Counted from the stretch's first letter, positions 35,050 to 45,429 are shown. The stretch: 64,000 bases of DNA from Nocardia vaccinii NBRC 15922 (GCF_001613305.1 NZ_BDCC01000032.1:62001-126000); one strand, 5' to 3'. The notes: a model not told the origin generated them from the sequence alone. Translations and numbers: made by a program.

Positions 35050-35373
35050 TCAGCCCTGTGAACCGTCGTCGCCCGGCTTCTGATGCGGATTCTCGATCAC
35101 GGTCGGCGCAATCCACACACCATCGGGAAACCCGACCGCACCGCACCGCTCCCGCGCCTCGGCCAGCGTTGCCGAGGCCTCGTACACCCGGGCCGAGTCG
35201 GCGCTGGCCATGTCCATCACCACCACGACCGTGTGCGGCTCGTCCACCGCCTCATATGTCCCGGTGACCACCAGACCATGCTCCCGCCGCGCCGCATCCA
35301 ACTTCGGATCCCAGAACCAGTGCGCCCACCGATCGACATCCACTACCCGCTGCTTGACCAGCATGACACCCAC
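35050..35373 (-). CDS. Small uncharacterised protein, ferredoxin-like fold
   Basis: 107 residues: LVKQRVVDVDRWAHWFWDP, VVTGTYEAVDEPHTVVVVMD, and a C-terminal GVWIAPTVIENP. Resembles EthD/antibiotic-monooxygenase-like dimeric barrels but no family can be named with confidence. GTG 35373 sits 8 nt after GAGGAGG. Divergent from the TetR gene at 35469 and probably its target. Confidence 0.65.
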   Translation of the reverse strand: MGVMLVKQRVVDVDRWAHWFWDPKLDAARREHGLVVTGTYEAVDEPHTVVVVMDMASADSARVYEASATLAEARERCGAVGFPDGVWIAPTVIENPHQKPGDDGSQG

Positions 35374-35394
35374 AACAACCTCCTCAAATCGAGC

Positions 35395-35462
35395 GTTCGT
35401 TCGTTTTGTGACTCTAGCAGTCCCATCGGTCACACACAACGAGTGAACGTTCGTTTTATGCT
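35395..35462. promoter_or_regulatory. Divergent promoter with TetR half-sites
   Basis: CGTTCGTTCGTTTTGTGA near 35393-35411 and AACGAGTGAACGTTCGTT near 35438-35455 share CGTTCGTT; the second is a pseudo-palindrome (AACGA...TCGTT). -10 TATGCT (35457-35462) lies 6 nt before TetR ATG 35469, implying leaderless mRNA. Confidence 0.5.
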
Positions 35463-35468
35463 GTGGGT

Positions 35469-36239
35469 ATGCCCCGACTGACCCCGCAGCGCTGGGCCGC
35501 ACGGCGCCAGCAGATCCTCGACGGCGCCCGCGGTTGCTTCCTGCGCAACGGCTTCCACGCCACCTCGATGAAGGAGGTGGTCGAGGCAGCCCAGATGTCA
35601 CCGGGCGCGGTCTACAACCACTTCGCGTCCAAAGACGAACTGGTCGCCGCGATCTGCGAGCAAGCACTCGCCGAGGTCACCAATACCTTCGAGCAGCTAT
35701 CCGGCGAACAGCCACTCCCGCCGCTCGCCGAAGCCGTCACCGCCGTGTTCGGCCACACCGCACCCCTCGACGCCCAACGGGATTCGGCCCGTCTACTGGT
35801 CCAGATCTGGGCCGAAGCGATCCGTTCCCCAGCCTTGGCAGCCAGGGTCGAACCGATCTTCCGCACCGTTCGGGGCGTGCTGGCCACCCTCGTCACGCGA
35901 TATCAGGACCAAGACCTGCTCCCCAGGACGACGGCAGCGGAGGAAATCGCCGACATCCTGCTCGCCACTCTGCAAGGCACGATCCTGCGCGACGCGGTGC
36001 TGGGCGACGTCGACCTCACCGCACTACAACGCGGGTTCCGGGCGCTCTGGCCCACCGCCACCACAACACCATCGGAACCGCCACTGCAGAACAAAACCCA
36101 GGACCAACACGGTCAGCCGGCTGACAAGCCGCCGCGACTCCATGAGCGCTTGCCAGCCGAGGCTCGGGAACTCGCGGACCCTATAAGGCCTGCTGTCCCC
36201 AGCAATTCGCCAGTTCAGATGAGAAACGACGCCCACTGA
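35469..36239 (+). CDS. TetR-family regulator with altered C-terminal tail
   Basis: 256 residues. HTH (MKEVVEAAQMSPGAVYNHFASKDEL, ~residues 35-58) and a full TetR ligand domain to about residue 195 (GFRALWP). The last ~60 residues are polar, Pro-rich and unlike the family, ending in sequence shared with the flank of the transposase (GATGAGAAnCGAC near 36223 and 36299). The true stop may have been replaced by mobile-element sequence. Confidence 0.8.
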   Translation: MPRLTPQRWAARRQQILDGARGCFLRNGFHATSMKEVVEAAQMSPGAVYNHFASKDELVAAICEQALAEVTNTFEQLSGEQPLPPLAEAVTAVFGHTAPLDAQRDSARLLVQIWAEAIRSPALAARVEPIFRTVRGVLATLVTRYQDQDLLPRTTAAEEIADILLATLQGTILRDAVLGDVDLTALQRGFRALWPTATTTPSEPPLQNKTQDQHGQPADKPPRLHERLPAEARELADPIRPAVPSNSPVQMRNDAH

Positions 36240-36328
36240 CAACCTGCCCAGAACTGGCGCACCCCACCACATCAACTCGCAACACGCGCGCCAAACCCGA
36301 TGAGAACCGACAGCAGTGGCTGGGGCGT

Positions 36329-39267
36329 CTATCCCGCGATTCGGTTCCGGGTCAGGTCCAGGCGGGTGGTCATGTCGAGCCGGAACCGGCCGTAGGGGTT
36401 GATGTTGGACCAGAACAACGGCGACATCGCCCGCCGCTCGGTATCGCCGACCAGATCGTGAAACTCTGGATCCTCCAAAACCGCTTGTAGCAGAAGGGTA
36501 TTGATGTGCACCATCGCCGATTGCAGCAGATGCAAAGCAAGCATCGACACCTCGGCGTGCTCGCGATCGGCACCGGTGAGCTGGGAATCCTTGCCGTAGA
36601 AGACAACTGCGTTGGCGGAGTTCCAGTTCTCCACCACCTGCAACCCGCTGTTGATCTCTCTTCTGAGTTCTTCCGATGACAGATATTCGCACGCGAAGAT
36701 CGTGCGTACCGCCCGCCCCAGTTCTTCCAGGGCCTGGTAGGTCGGGTCTTTCGGGCCTCCGCGGGTGAACCGCCGCAAGATGGACTCTGACTCCGCGGTG
36801 CCCAGCCGCAGCGCGGTCGCGTATTTGACCATCTGGTCGTACTGCTGCGCGATGAGATCCCACCGGATCGGCCTGGTCAAGATTGGTCCCAGCTCGCCGT
36901 AGACGCCCGCGTCGTCGGGCCGGTACAGCCGGATCGAGCCGATGTTCTTCAACCGCGGCAAGAGTTTGAATCCCAGCAGTTCGGTGAAGGCGAACCCAAC
37001 CACCGAAGCCCCATGGGTGTCAACGTAATTCGCCTCGATCTCCGCATCGGTACAGTGCCGCAGCAGCCCTTCGATCATCGCCGCCACTTCCGACGATGAA
37101 CAGGATTTGAGCTGGGAGTAGATGCACACGTTGCGACGTTCGACGTGCCAGTAGATCATCACCCCGTATCCGCCGTAGCGCTGGTGGTACTGGGTCATGA
37201 GGTTCGACTCCCAGGACCCGAACTTCTTCGAATCACTCGCGCACGAGGTGCCCGAACCCCACCAGTTCGGATCCCGCGCAGCGAAGGTAGCGTTGACCAG
37301 TTTTGTCGTCGCGCGCCGCAGGTTGTCGCGGGTGATGAAGTGCCGACGCACATGCCGCAACGCTGCTTCGGATTCCTCCTGCTCACCAGTGTTCACGATC
37401 GCCCGGATCCCCATGTTCGTGCCGAGCGCGAACAGATCCAGCAGCAGCCGTTTGCGCAGGGTGTCACGGTCGATGACCTCCCGGGAGGCCACCGAGGTGA
37501 ACTCGGCGGTGAAGTCGGTGAGGAAATCGGCGTCCTTGAGCACATCGAGGAGATCGAGGGTGCCCCAGCGGCGGGCGACCTCGGCTTTGATCTTCTCCAA
37601 ATTCTCCGGTTCTGGTTGTTTCTCCAGCTTCGGCACACTGATCCACTGCTCACCGCGCCGCCGCGTCAACCGGACCCCGCCGGTGGTTCCCTCGGCCAGT
37701 CCCCGATCGAGATCGTTGAGGGCCTTGCTCATCCGCTGCTGAAGCCCGGCGATGAACTCCGTAGGGTCCAGTGGCTGGCGGATCGCGGCGTAGTGCACCT
37801 CGCGGGCGGTGTCGAAATCGCCGGGCAGGTCGTCTTCGGGGTTGCGCCACCGGTTGCCGCCGTCGACGTAGATCTCGCGGCGGTGGATCGCGTCCCGCAG
37901 CGCGACCAGCACGCACAACTCGTAGGGATGCGCTCGATACGGCCCTTTTCATCGACCACCGCTTCGCGCCACGCCTTCGGGACCACCCCATCGAGCGGGG
38001 CCAGAGTGTGGGTGTCGTAGAAGCGGACCTTGCCGCCGATGCTGGCGTAGCGCGCCAGTAACTCCATTGCCACCATGACGGGACGGTAGGCGGTGTTGTT
38101 GCACCGGAAATCCAGTGCCGCCAACAATGCTGGCAGCATCCGCCGGTAGTGGTTCGAGTAGGAGCTGCGTAGCACGGTCCGCACGCGGGCCTGGAACACC
38201 TGGTCGTTGGCCTTCGCCTCTTTCACCAGCTCCCGCAGTGTCTTCTCACCCACCACCGGATACAACGCCTCACGCACGAGGTCGTCGGGATGATCCACCG
38301 CCGCTTCAGCAAGGCGGAACAGGATGTTCTCCTTGCCGCGCACGCGGCGCAGATCCTCGGTCAGTTCCTTCTCCACCCGCCGATCGGCTCGAGTGTTCAC
38401 TTTGTGCACCAGCTCGATCAGCAGATCCACCAGGGCATCGGTGATCTCCGCCGCCCGCACCCAGCACAACGCGGCCAACAGCGTCAACATGATCGGGGTC
38501 GGCATATCCCGCAGATCCGACGGGAACGACCGTGCCGCCCGCGCCCGCCACGCATCGACCAGCTTCTCGCTCACGTCGGCGAACAAGTCGGCCGGCAGTT
38601 CCAGCGCCCGCACCGCCGCCAGCTTGTCGACCTCCCGCAGCAGCGTCTCCAGACTGACCTTGCCCGGATCGGACTTCAACTCCGCCAATAGATTGCGGCC
38701 ACTGGCCAACGGCGCGGCGCCGGTCGCGATCAAGTTGCTCAGCCGGTCGATAGACGTCTCACTGAGCCGGGAGACGGTGCGCTCGCAGAACTGCTTCTCG
38801 AAACTCGTCCGCGCCGAACCGATCACGCGGCCGATCCGGCCCGGCGGTTCGATGCGTTCGCTGCGGCACTGCACCAGCAGGGCCTCACACAGCTGCTCGT
38901 CACGTAGCTCGACCGGGCACACGTCCGACGCCAGCCACGACGCGAGTTTGTCCTCGTCGCCGCGGGAAAACTCCCGGAACCCGAATGCCTCCCGGACCTG
39001 CGCCCGGTGATACTCGATCGTCCGACCCGACCACCGGTACTCGTCGAACAGGCCAGGATCGACCTTCACCTGCTCGGCCACATATGACACCGCCGCCGCA
39101 GGCAGCTCATCGGGTCCTTGCGGGAATCGCCCCTCGATCTCGAAGAATTTCAGCAACACGCTGAACCCCAGCCGCGTCGCCCCCGACTTGTTTTTCACCA
39201 GCTGCCAGTCGCTGCCGACCAGCGTCCACGACCCGATCAGATCCTCGGTCGACCACTCCTGACGCAC
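36329..39267 (-). pseudogene. Tn3-family transposase, one frameshift
   Basis: Two frames join into a ~980-residue Tn3 TnpA: N-terminal DUF4158-like domain (TRLGFSVLLKFFEIEGRFP), middle region, then the DDE domain with candidate catalytic residues in SDSKKFG, YVDTHGAS and REINSGLQ, and the typical end MSPLFWSNINPYGRFRLD. The frame breaks once near 37925 within ATCCCTAC (one C fewer than needed). All else is intact, so this is recent decay, a sequencing error, or possibly slippage. Confidence 0.85.
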
Positions 39268-39307
39268 GAACCGAAACCGTAAGCCCAGTCAGGGGTTACG
39301 CGCGCGT

Positions 39308-39341
39308 CCTACTTTGCGGCTCGGGCCAGCTTCAGGATTCC
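39308..39341. repeat. 34-bp direct repeat, right copy
   Basis: Partner of 27206-27239 (about 29 of 34 identical), 41 bp upstream of the transposase start and directly adjacent to the truncated dehydrogenase. Marks the right border of the disturbed region. Confidence 0.6.
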
Positions 39342-39749
39342 AGGGCCAACATCGTTCGGTTCGGCAAGGTGGGTGCGGGGACTGCCTACAAACTGATGCA
39401 GAACTTGCTCGGCTCGATCCAGATCGCCGCCACCGCCGAAGCCCTGCGCACAGCCGAACTGGCCGGGCTGGACCTGCCCACGGTGGTCGACACGCTCTCG
39501 CGCGGCGGCGCGGCCTGCCCCACCGTGGTTCGCGTCGCCCGGTTGATCCTCGAGGACGCGCATGATCGCGATATCAGCTTCACTGCCGACCTGCGCCTGA
39601 AGGACACTCGCTTGGGCGTGCAAGCCGCCGATGCGCTGGGCGCTCCAATAGCCCTCGGTCACACCGCCCTGGGCATCTTCACTCACCTCGTCGACGCCGG
39701 CCACGGCGAACTCAGCGAGACCAAGGTGATCGATCTACTGCGGGAGTGA
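39342..39749 (+). pseudogene. 3' remnant of a 3-hydroxyisobutyrate dehydrogenase-like gene
   Basis: The C-terminal ~135 residues of a beta-hydroxyacid dehydrogenase are intact: RFGKVGAGTAYKLMQNLLGS (with the catalytic Lys region), then DISFTADLRLKDTRLGVQAA and an ordinary stop. The NAD-binding N-terminal half is absent; homology begins exactly at the edge of the 34-bp repeat. The gene was probably cut by the event that placed the mobile segment. Confidence 0.8.
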
Positions 39750-40290
39750 ACCGCGGTCTTCGTGTTGTCCTGTCCGGCCTCGCGACTGCCTGCCGCTTCA
39801 CCGTATCCGGCTGATACCTGCCTTCGACCAACGACTTTCAACCGATGCGCGTATCGGCGGCCCTGTCGCCGGGAGTGCGGTTATGTCCGTGATCGCCGCG
39901 ACCGCGGATGGGGCATCGGCTGGGCGCGCGAAGCCGGCGCTCTCGGGGGTGCACGGTGGTGATACCGGGCAGGACCAGATGCAGGCCGTCGAGGATTGCT
40001 CACGATCGTCGTGTCCGCGCAGCTGGCCGGCGACCGCGCGGGTGAACGGATCGCCCCCAGTACCGGTCTCGGTCTTGCCGTGATACGCGTTTGCCGCGCG
40101 AAAACCCAGTGCGGACGCGGTCGCCGGAATCGGCCTATCGGGCCGATAAGGCCGCCGATGTCGAATCGGGAATTCGCGCTCGTACGCTGTGCTATTCGGT
40201 TCCGTGCGTAGGCAATCCGCTCTGTAACCGCGCGGCCTCAGGGCTCGCGGAGAATTTGCGGCGAGTGGGCAAATGCAGTAGAAAACGCAG
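39750..40290. other. 540-bp gap upstream of toxin-like gene
   Basis: No supported gene on either strand. Open frames here are not protein-like. It may contain remnants of the N-terminal part of the toxin-like gene that follows. Confidence 0.35.
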
Positions 40291-41072
40291 GTGGTGGCAG
40301 ATGATTTCACGGGTCGGCCGGTGGCCCGTGTGATGAAGGAAATCGCCGATGCTGCCACCCAGGCGACCGACGATATCGCGCAGCAGACGGCCCGTCCGTT
40401 GCGGGAAATGTCCGATACGATCGATCTGCGTCGCACGTCGATCGTCGCTGCCGATGCGGATCGCGTTGTCCCGCTGGCAGATACACCTACGATCGAACTC
40501 GGCCGCATACCCGAGGCCGACAGTGCCGAAGGGGTCGAATACTGGGAGCCCGATGCTCAGGGCTGGACAGAGCCGAGCGCGCCACGATTCGATACGACGG
40601 AGATGGGCAGCGGGCATATCGGCGAGCATCTACCCCAGGGGTCGGAGCCGGGCATCACGTATCTTTACGACGAAGCCGCCCGACGCCCGTTCCGCCTCGA
40701 GGTCCGCGACGACGGCCTCATCTACGACGCGAACGGGGAACCCTTCGACACCACAGCATCCCAGGTATTCGACCGAATCGGTCGTGTGCGACCTCATCGG
40801 GCACTGTTCGTCATGGATTCCGACGGAAATCTGTACGCCTCGTTGCTCGGCGGGAGACCGCACCGGTTCCAACATTCCAGTTTTCTCGCCGGGGGGGGTC
40901 GGTCGCGGGCGCCGGCGAGATCCAAGTCGTGCGTGGCCAACTTCGATGGCTCAACGATGTCAGCGGTCACTACCTGCCCGAACGGCCCTACACGATGCAG
41001 GTGGTGCAACGCTTACGCGAACTCGGCGTCGGTGTCGGTCCGGATCAATTGCGGATCACCGCGCCGGAGTAA
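40291..41072 (+). pseudogene. Polymorphic-toxin-like C-terminal module, off-frame at a G8 tract
   Basis: The first ~200 residues read in one frame: helical start (VMKEIADAATQATDDIAQQT), then GITYLYDEAARRPFRLEVRD and HSSFLAG. Continuing in a second frame gives VAGAGEIQVVRGQLRWLNDV, SGHYLPERPYTMQVVQRLRE and a stop at 41070. SSFLAG...VAGAGEI...SGHY is a recurrent C-terminal module of large secreted or toxin-like proteins. The switch lies exactly at eight G (40891-40898); six or nine G would restore one 260-residue protein. No N-terminal secretion domain or immunity gene is visible. Confidence 0.65.
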
Positions 41073-41178
41073 CGCCGAGCGGCACCGGTGATGGGATCCG
41101 CAGCACCGCAACCACTTCCGAATGCGGTGGATGCATCGGCGCACCCGGTGCGATCATGCGCGGGGTGCGGCCACCGGG

Positions 41179-42540
41179 CTAGGTGTGGGTGGGGGAGATC
41201 TCACGCACCGGATCGGCCGGGGCGTCGTCGCGCGGACGGGCGGTCAATACCACCTGCGCACCGCCCGCGGGAACATGGGTGATGTTGCGGATGCGGACCT
41301 TCTCGCCGTGCACGCCCGGCGGCAGGGACAGGGTGTAGCGCGAAAGCGCCTCACGCAGTACGACCGTTCCCTCCATCAGCGAGAAGCCCGCGCCGATGCA
41401 GCGGCGCACACCACCGCCGAAGGGCAACCACGTGTTCGGGGCCACGCTGCCGTCCAGGAAACGCTCCGGGGAGAAGCGTTCGGGGTCCGGGTGACGCTCC
41501 GGATTGCGGTGCGCCAGCAGGATCGAGGTGGACACCACCGTCCCGCCCGGCAGATGCCGGCCACCGATCGTCATCTCGCGGGTCAGTTTCCGGCCCGCGC
41601 CGCCGATCACCGTGCGGCGGCGCATCGCCTCCTTCAGGACCGCCTCGAGATATTTGTCGTCGCCGTCGCATGCGGCTCGGTGGGCGCGGTTCTGCACGAG
41701 CGGGTCCGCGGCCAGCTCGTGGAACGCCCACGACAGCGCCGAGGCGGTGGTCTCGTGCCCGGCGAGCAGCAATGTCACGAGCTGATCGCGCAACTCCGCG
41801 TCCGAGAGCGGAACGTCGGCATCCTCGCCGGACCCCACGGCCAGCAGGCGGGACAGCACATCCGCGCCGCCGGGATCCGGATCGGTGCGTCTGCGCGTGA
41901 TCTCGCCATAGAGCAACTCGCTCAACGCATCCTGGTTCTCGCGCATGCGCCGCCACGGGCCCAGGTTCTGCAGTCGCGGCCAGATCCCGCCGAACAGCAT
42001 GATCGGGTTGATATTCACGATGCGGCGCAACCGCGGCGCGAGCTGTTCGCGCCGACGCGGATCACTCACACCGAACACCACGCGCATGATCACCTCGAGG
42101 GTGAGCTCGTTCATCCGGTCCAGCGTGTGCAGGGCCGTGCCCGGCTTCCAGGAGTCCACGTGTTCGGCGGCGATCTGTTCGACCAGGCCGCGGTAGCCGC
42201 GCAACGCCGAGGCGGCGAAGGCGGGCATCAGCAACCGGCGGGCCCGGGCGTGCTCGGCTTCGTCGGTCAGCAGCACCGAATGCTCACCCATGACCGCGCC
42301 CAGGACCCGATTGCCTTCTCCGGCATGCATATCGGCCGGGTCTCCGGCGAACACCTCCCGGATGTGCTCGGGCCGGGAGAACACCACCAGATGCTCCGCG
42401 TACGGCGGCAGCAGGCGAAGGGTGAACACCTCGCCGTAGCGGGCGGACATCGCGGTCAGCAGCCGCGGGCGCGCCATGGCGTACAGCACTGTCTGCAGTA
42501 GCCGCGGCAGCCGCGGGCCGGGGGGATATGCGGTAGTCAC
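41179..42540 (-). CDS. Cytochrome P450
   Basis: 453 residues. Oxygen-binding helix AGHETTAS (~residue 255), ExxR in LKEAMRRR, PERF motif RFSPERFLD, and heme loop FGGGVRRCIG with the Cys ligand. Class I bacterial P450 needing ferredoxin partners; none adjacent. No signal peptide. GTG 42540 with a GGAGGA upstream. Substrate not predictable. Confidence 0.92.
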   Translation of the reverse strand: MTTAYPPGPRLPRLLQTVLYAMARPRLLTAMSARYGEVFTLRLLPPYAEHLVVFSRPEHIREVFAGDPADMHAGEGNRVLGAVMGEHSVLLTDEAEHARARRLLMPAFAASALRGYRGLVEQIAAEHVDSWKPGTALHTLDRMNELTLEVIMRVVFGVSDPRRREQLAPRLRRIVNINPIMLFGGIWPRLQNLGPWRRMRENQDALSELLYGEITRRRTDPDPGGADVLSRLLAVGSGEDADVPLSDAELRDQLVTLLLAGHETTASALSWAFHELAADPLVQNRAHRAACDGDDKYLEAVLKEAMRRRTVIGGAGRKLTREMTIGGRHLPGGTVVSTSILLAHRNPERHPDPERFSPERFLDGSVAPNTWLPFGGGVRRCIGAGFSLMEGTVVLREALSRYTLSLPPGVHGEKVRIRNITHVPAGGAQVVLTARPRDDAPADPVREISPTHT

Positions 42541-42784
42541 CAGCTCATGCCTTCCTCCGGGACGCCGACCGGCGCGGGTCGACTACCACGGTACGTCCCG
42601 AGCCTCCGGCTCGCCGCCGCGGACCGGGCGTAGCGGTGCGGGGTATTTTGCAGCGTCGATGAGCAATATTGTGGCGACTCGAATCTCACCGCGATTGCCC
42701 TGATATCAATGCGAATACCGACAACTCGGACGACTACATCGCAAATATTAGGCAACACAGCCGTCATGCTCATAACATGTCGCT

Positions 42785-43387
42785 ATGCCCACCTTCAGAG
42801 TGGCCGGGCGCACCGATGTGTTCCTCGGTGAAGCCTGGCAGGCTGCGTTGGCGATCGGCTGCACTTCGGTGGCGTTGGGGGTGGTGATGATGGTGTGGCC
42901 GAACAAATCCGGTCCGATGTCGGAGCTGCTGTTCGGTCTGCTCATACTGCTGACCGCGGCCTGGCAGATGGTGCTGGCGTTCCGCGGACGCATCCGCACC
43001 GGACTCAAGGTCGTGGAGTTCGGTACCGCGCTGGTGGCGGTGCTGTTGGCGATGTGGTGCATGCGCAGCGGGGACTGGGTGTCACTGGTCGCGCTGTGGG
43101 TCGGGCTGGGCTGGGTGATCCGCGGCATCGTCCAGGCAACGGTCGCGGCCTGGTCGGACCAACTGCCCGGCACCGGTCGCCAGGAGATCGCCGGGCTGCT
43201 CACGCTGCTGGCCGGTTTCGCGGTGATGATCTGGCCGATCGACACCCTCGACGCGCTGGCGGTCCTGGCCGGAGTGTGCCTGATCCTGCTGGGAATCAGT
43301 GAGATTCGCATCGCCGCCCGCATCGCCCGGCCCGAGGCCACCCCCGAACACGTCGGGGTCCAGGGGCTGCTGCGCTCACAGTCCTGA
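42785..43387 (+). CDS. HdeD/DUF308 membrane protein
   Basis: 200 residues with six hydrophobic helices (LAIGCTSVALGVVMMVWP, LLFGLLILLTAAWQMVLAF, and so on), typical of the HdeD family linked with acid/stress response. ATG 42785. -10-like TAACAT just upstream suggests a leaderless or near-leaderless mRNA. Confidence 0.85.
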   Translation: MPTFRVAGRTDVFLGEAWQAALAIGCTSVALGVVMMVWPNKSGPMSELLFGLLILLTAAWQMVLAFRGRIRTGLKVVEFGTALVAVLLAMWCMRSGDWVSLVALWVGLGWVIRGIVQATVAAWSDQLPGTGRQEIAGLLTLLAGFAVMIWPIDTLDALAVLAGVCLILLGISEIRIAARIARPEATPEHVGVQGLLRSQS

Positions 43388-43844
43388 GCGCCCCCGGTGG
43401 CGTTGCCGCACTGACGGATTCGGTACCCGCCACACCGTCCGGGGCATCGCCGTAGTCAATACGGATGTCGGAGGCCGAAAATCCCTGTCCCCGCGCTTCT
43501 CTCATCATCGCAAGCGGCTCGGTGTGACTGATCATGCCCGAAAGGGAACATCGCGCCGAGGCGACTCCGAGGTTGCCGGACATAGTGCGCCGGTATGTGC
43601 GGTAAGCGCCGGGCGCGGATTTCTCGAACATGTTCCTCGCCCCCGATAACACCTCGAACCCGGATTTCGATATCACCCCTGCCGCTGTCGATGCGCCGAT
43701 CGCCGGGCGGGTCGGCCGGATTCCCGGAGACGGTGCTTCGGGCGAGCCGGCGCGAGCTGCTCAGCGGCCGGTACGACACCGGAAAAGCCTTGGGGCCGCG
43801 GCGTGCTGCTCGAGGCGAGCACCGTTGACGGGAGGAAGTAACCG
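43388..43844. other. 457-bp gap before the lipoprotein gene
   Basis: One plus-strand frame (43630-43851) is open but has no recognisable features. Nothing else is supported. Confidence 0.3.
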
Positions 43845-44459
43845 ATGGTGAACAGAACGACGATTCTCACGGTGGCGCTGGTCTGCGGTGCGGTGGGTGC
43901 GGCGGCGGGATGTTCGTCCGCATCGACCGGGACCGCGGCGAGCGGCACGCGGGGAGCGCCCAGCGCGGTGACGAACGGGGCGGTTCCGGTCGCGTCGGGG
44001 TATCCGTCCGCGGCGACCGAACCCGCTGGGACGGTAGGGAATGCGGTGCGTGCGGCGATCTCGCCGTGCGCTGGGGGTCAGGTGGTGGTCAGCGGCAAGG
44101 CGTTGGGCGCTGCCATGATGCATCGGGGCGTGCAGCTGACCTTCGCGCTGGCGCCGGGCGCAGCGCCGTGCACCCTGCAGGGCTACCCGGGCGTGGATAC
44201 CGGCGCGGGCGGCCCGGTTGTCCACGCCGCACGCACACCCACCGGATATATGGGCGGTCCCGGCGCGGGCACCCTGGTGACCGTGCGGTCCGACAGCCCC
44301 GCGCATGCCATCGTGGAGGCCACCGCGATGGGGCCCGGCGGCGGCGAATGCACCATGTACTCGACCCTGCTGGTCACCCCGCCGAACACCACCGACACCC
44401 AGACCGTCGCGGTCGGCATCAACGGCTGCGAATTGCAGGTGCATCCGATCACCGGCTGA
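43845..44459 (+). CDS. DUF4232-type secreted lipoprotein
   Basis: 204 residues. Signal peptide with lipobox ending AAAGCSS (Cys ~23), then a Ser/Thr/Ala-rich linker, then a DUF4232-like beta domain (CAGGQVVVSGKALGAAMMHR...PCTLQGYPGVD) with a conserved Cys pattern. Cell-surface protein of unknown role common in Mycobacteriales. Confidence 0.85.
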   Translation: MVNRTTILTVALVCGAVGAAAGCSSASTGTAASGTRGAPSAVTNGAVPVASGYPSAATEPAGTVGNAVRAAISPCAGGQVVVSGKALGAAMMHRGVQLTFALAPGAAPCTLQGYPGVDTGAGGPVVHAARTPTGYMGGPGAGTLVTVRSDSPAHAIVEATAMGPGGGECTMYSTLLVTPPNTTDTQTVAVGINGCELQVHPITG

Positions 44460-44627
44460 GCCGCACCGATGCCTGGCACCGGGCAGGGCGACCCCGGCGG
44501 CATCGGTCGTGAATGCGCGCGAGGCACGGCAGCAGCATCTGCGACATTGCCGTCAGCGCACGGTAACCCGTTGCGCGGACGCGAGGTTCGGGCCGCGGGC
44601 TGGTGATGGCCCGTGTGGCACGCCGTT

Positions 44628-45335
44628 CTAGGGTGCCTCGCCGGCGTGGGCGATGCCGTCCAGCAGGGCGGTGAGGCCGAAGGCGAAGGTGTCCTCGGGA
44701 GTGGGGTCGCTGTCCTGGTGGATGCGGCGGGACAGGTTCGGATGCTCACCCGCCGCCAGGACGGAACGAATATAGGGAGCCACGGCCCGGCGCCATTGAT
44801 CCTCGGTCAGGCCCGTGTGGCGGTGCGCGCGCTGTTCGGCGAGCTGGCGGGTGGTCGCGCCGAAGATGTACGCGCCCACCGCGTCGACGATGTCGGTGGC
44901 GCGGGCGATCTCGGGGGTGAGTTCGGCGGCCGCGGCGAGGGCGAATTCCTGTTCGCGCAGCGAATTCGGGCCCAGGGCAGGACGTCCGGCGATCTGCGGG
45001 CCCAGCCACGGATGCCGCAGCAGCGTCGCGCGCAGATGACGTGCCAGCGCGGTCAGGTCCGTACGCCAGTCCCCGGTTCGTTCGGGCAGGGCCCGTTCGC
45101 CGCGCACGCGGTCGACCATCAGGTCGATCAAGTCGTCGCGGCTGCTCAGCGAGCGATACAGCGAGGCGGTGCCCGAACCCAGTTCCGCTGCTACGCGCCG
45201 CATCGACACCGCCTCGAGACCGTCGGCGTCGGCGATCGCGACGGCCGCCGTGACGATCCGGCCGATATCCGGGCCCTGCCGTCGTGGAGCGCGGGACTCG
45301 CGCATCCACACCAGAGTCGGGTCGCCCTCGGACAT
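44628..45335 (-). CDS. TetR-family regulator (TetR_C-type)
   Basis: 235 residues. HTH around VSMRRVAAELGSGTASLYRS; C-terminal TetR_C domain. Divergent from an FAD monooxygenase gene with paired GTATCCA repeats between them, as in the classical TetR/flavin-monooxygenase arrangement. Confidence 0.88.
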   Translation of the reverse strand: MSEGDPTLVWMRESRAPRRQGPDIGRIVTAAVAIADADGLEAVSMRRVAAELGSGTASLYRSLSSRDDLIDLMVDRVRGERALPERTGDWRTDLTALARHLRATLLRHPWLGPQIAGRPALGPNSLREQEFALAAAAELTPEIARATDIVDAVGAYIFGATTRQLAEQRAHRHTGLTEDQWRRAVAPYIRSVLAAGEHPNLSRRIHQDSDPTPEDTFAFGLTALLDGIAHAGEAP

Positions 45336-45381
45336 CGGAACTCCTCTTCGCCACCGATGGGTAGCACTACCGCTACCGTTA

Positions 45382-45420
45382 TGGATACAGTGTATCCAAG
45401 TGCGAACAGTGTATCCATAA
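45382..45420. promoter_or_regulatory. TetR operators
   Basis: TGGATACA-G-TGTATCCA (45382-45398) is a perfect 8-bp palindrome. A further ACAGTGTATCCAT (45407-45418) repeats its right half, and TTATGGATACA/TGTATCCATAA also form a longer inverted pair. Directly upstream of the monooxygenase start. Confidence 0.75.
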
Positions 45421-45429
45421 GGGGTGATC

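Noticed and set aside
37900..37950. Programmed -1 frameshift in the Tn3 transposase
   Set aside because: CCT-to-CCC slippage would restore the frame, but programmed shifting is not typical of Tn3 TnpA and no stimulatory structure is evident; a missing C is simpler.
27206..39341. 34-bp repeats as Tn3 terminal inverted repeats
   Set aside because: They are in direct, not inverted, orientation and lack the GGGG...TAAG form.
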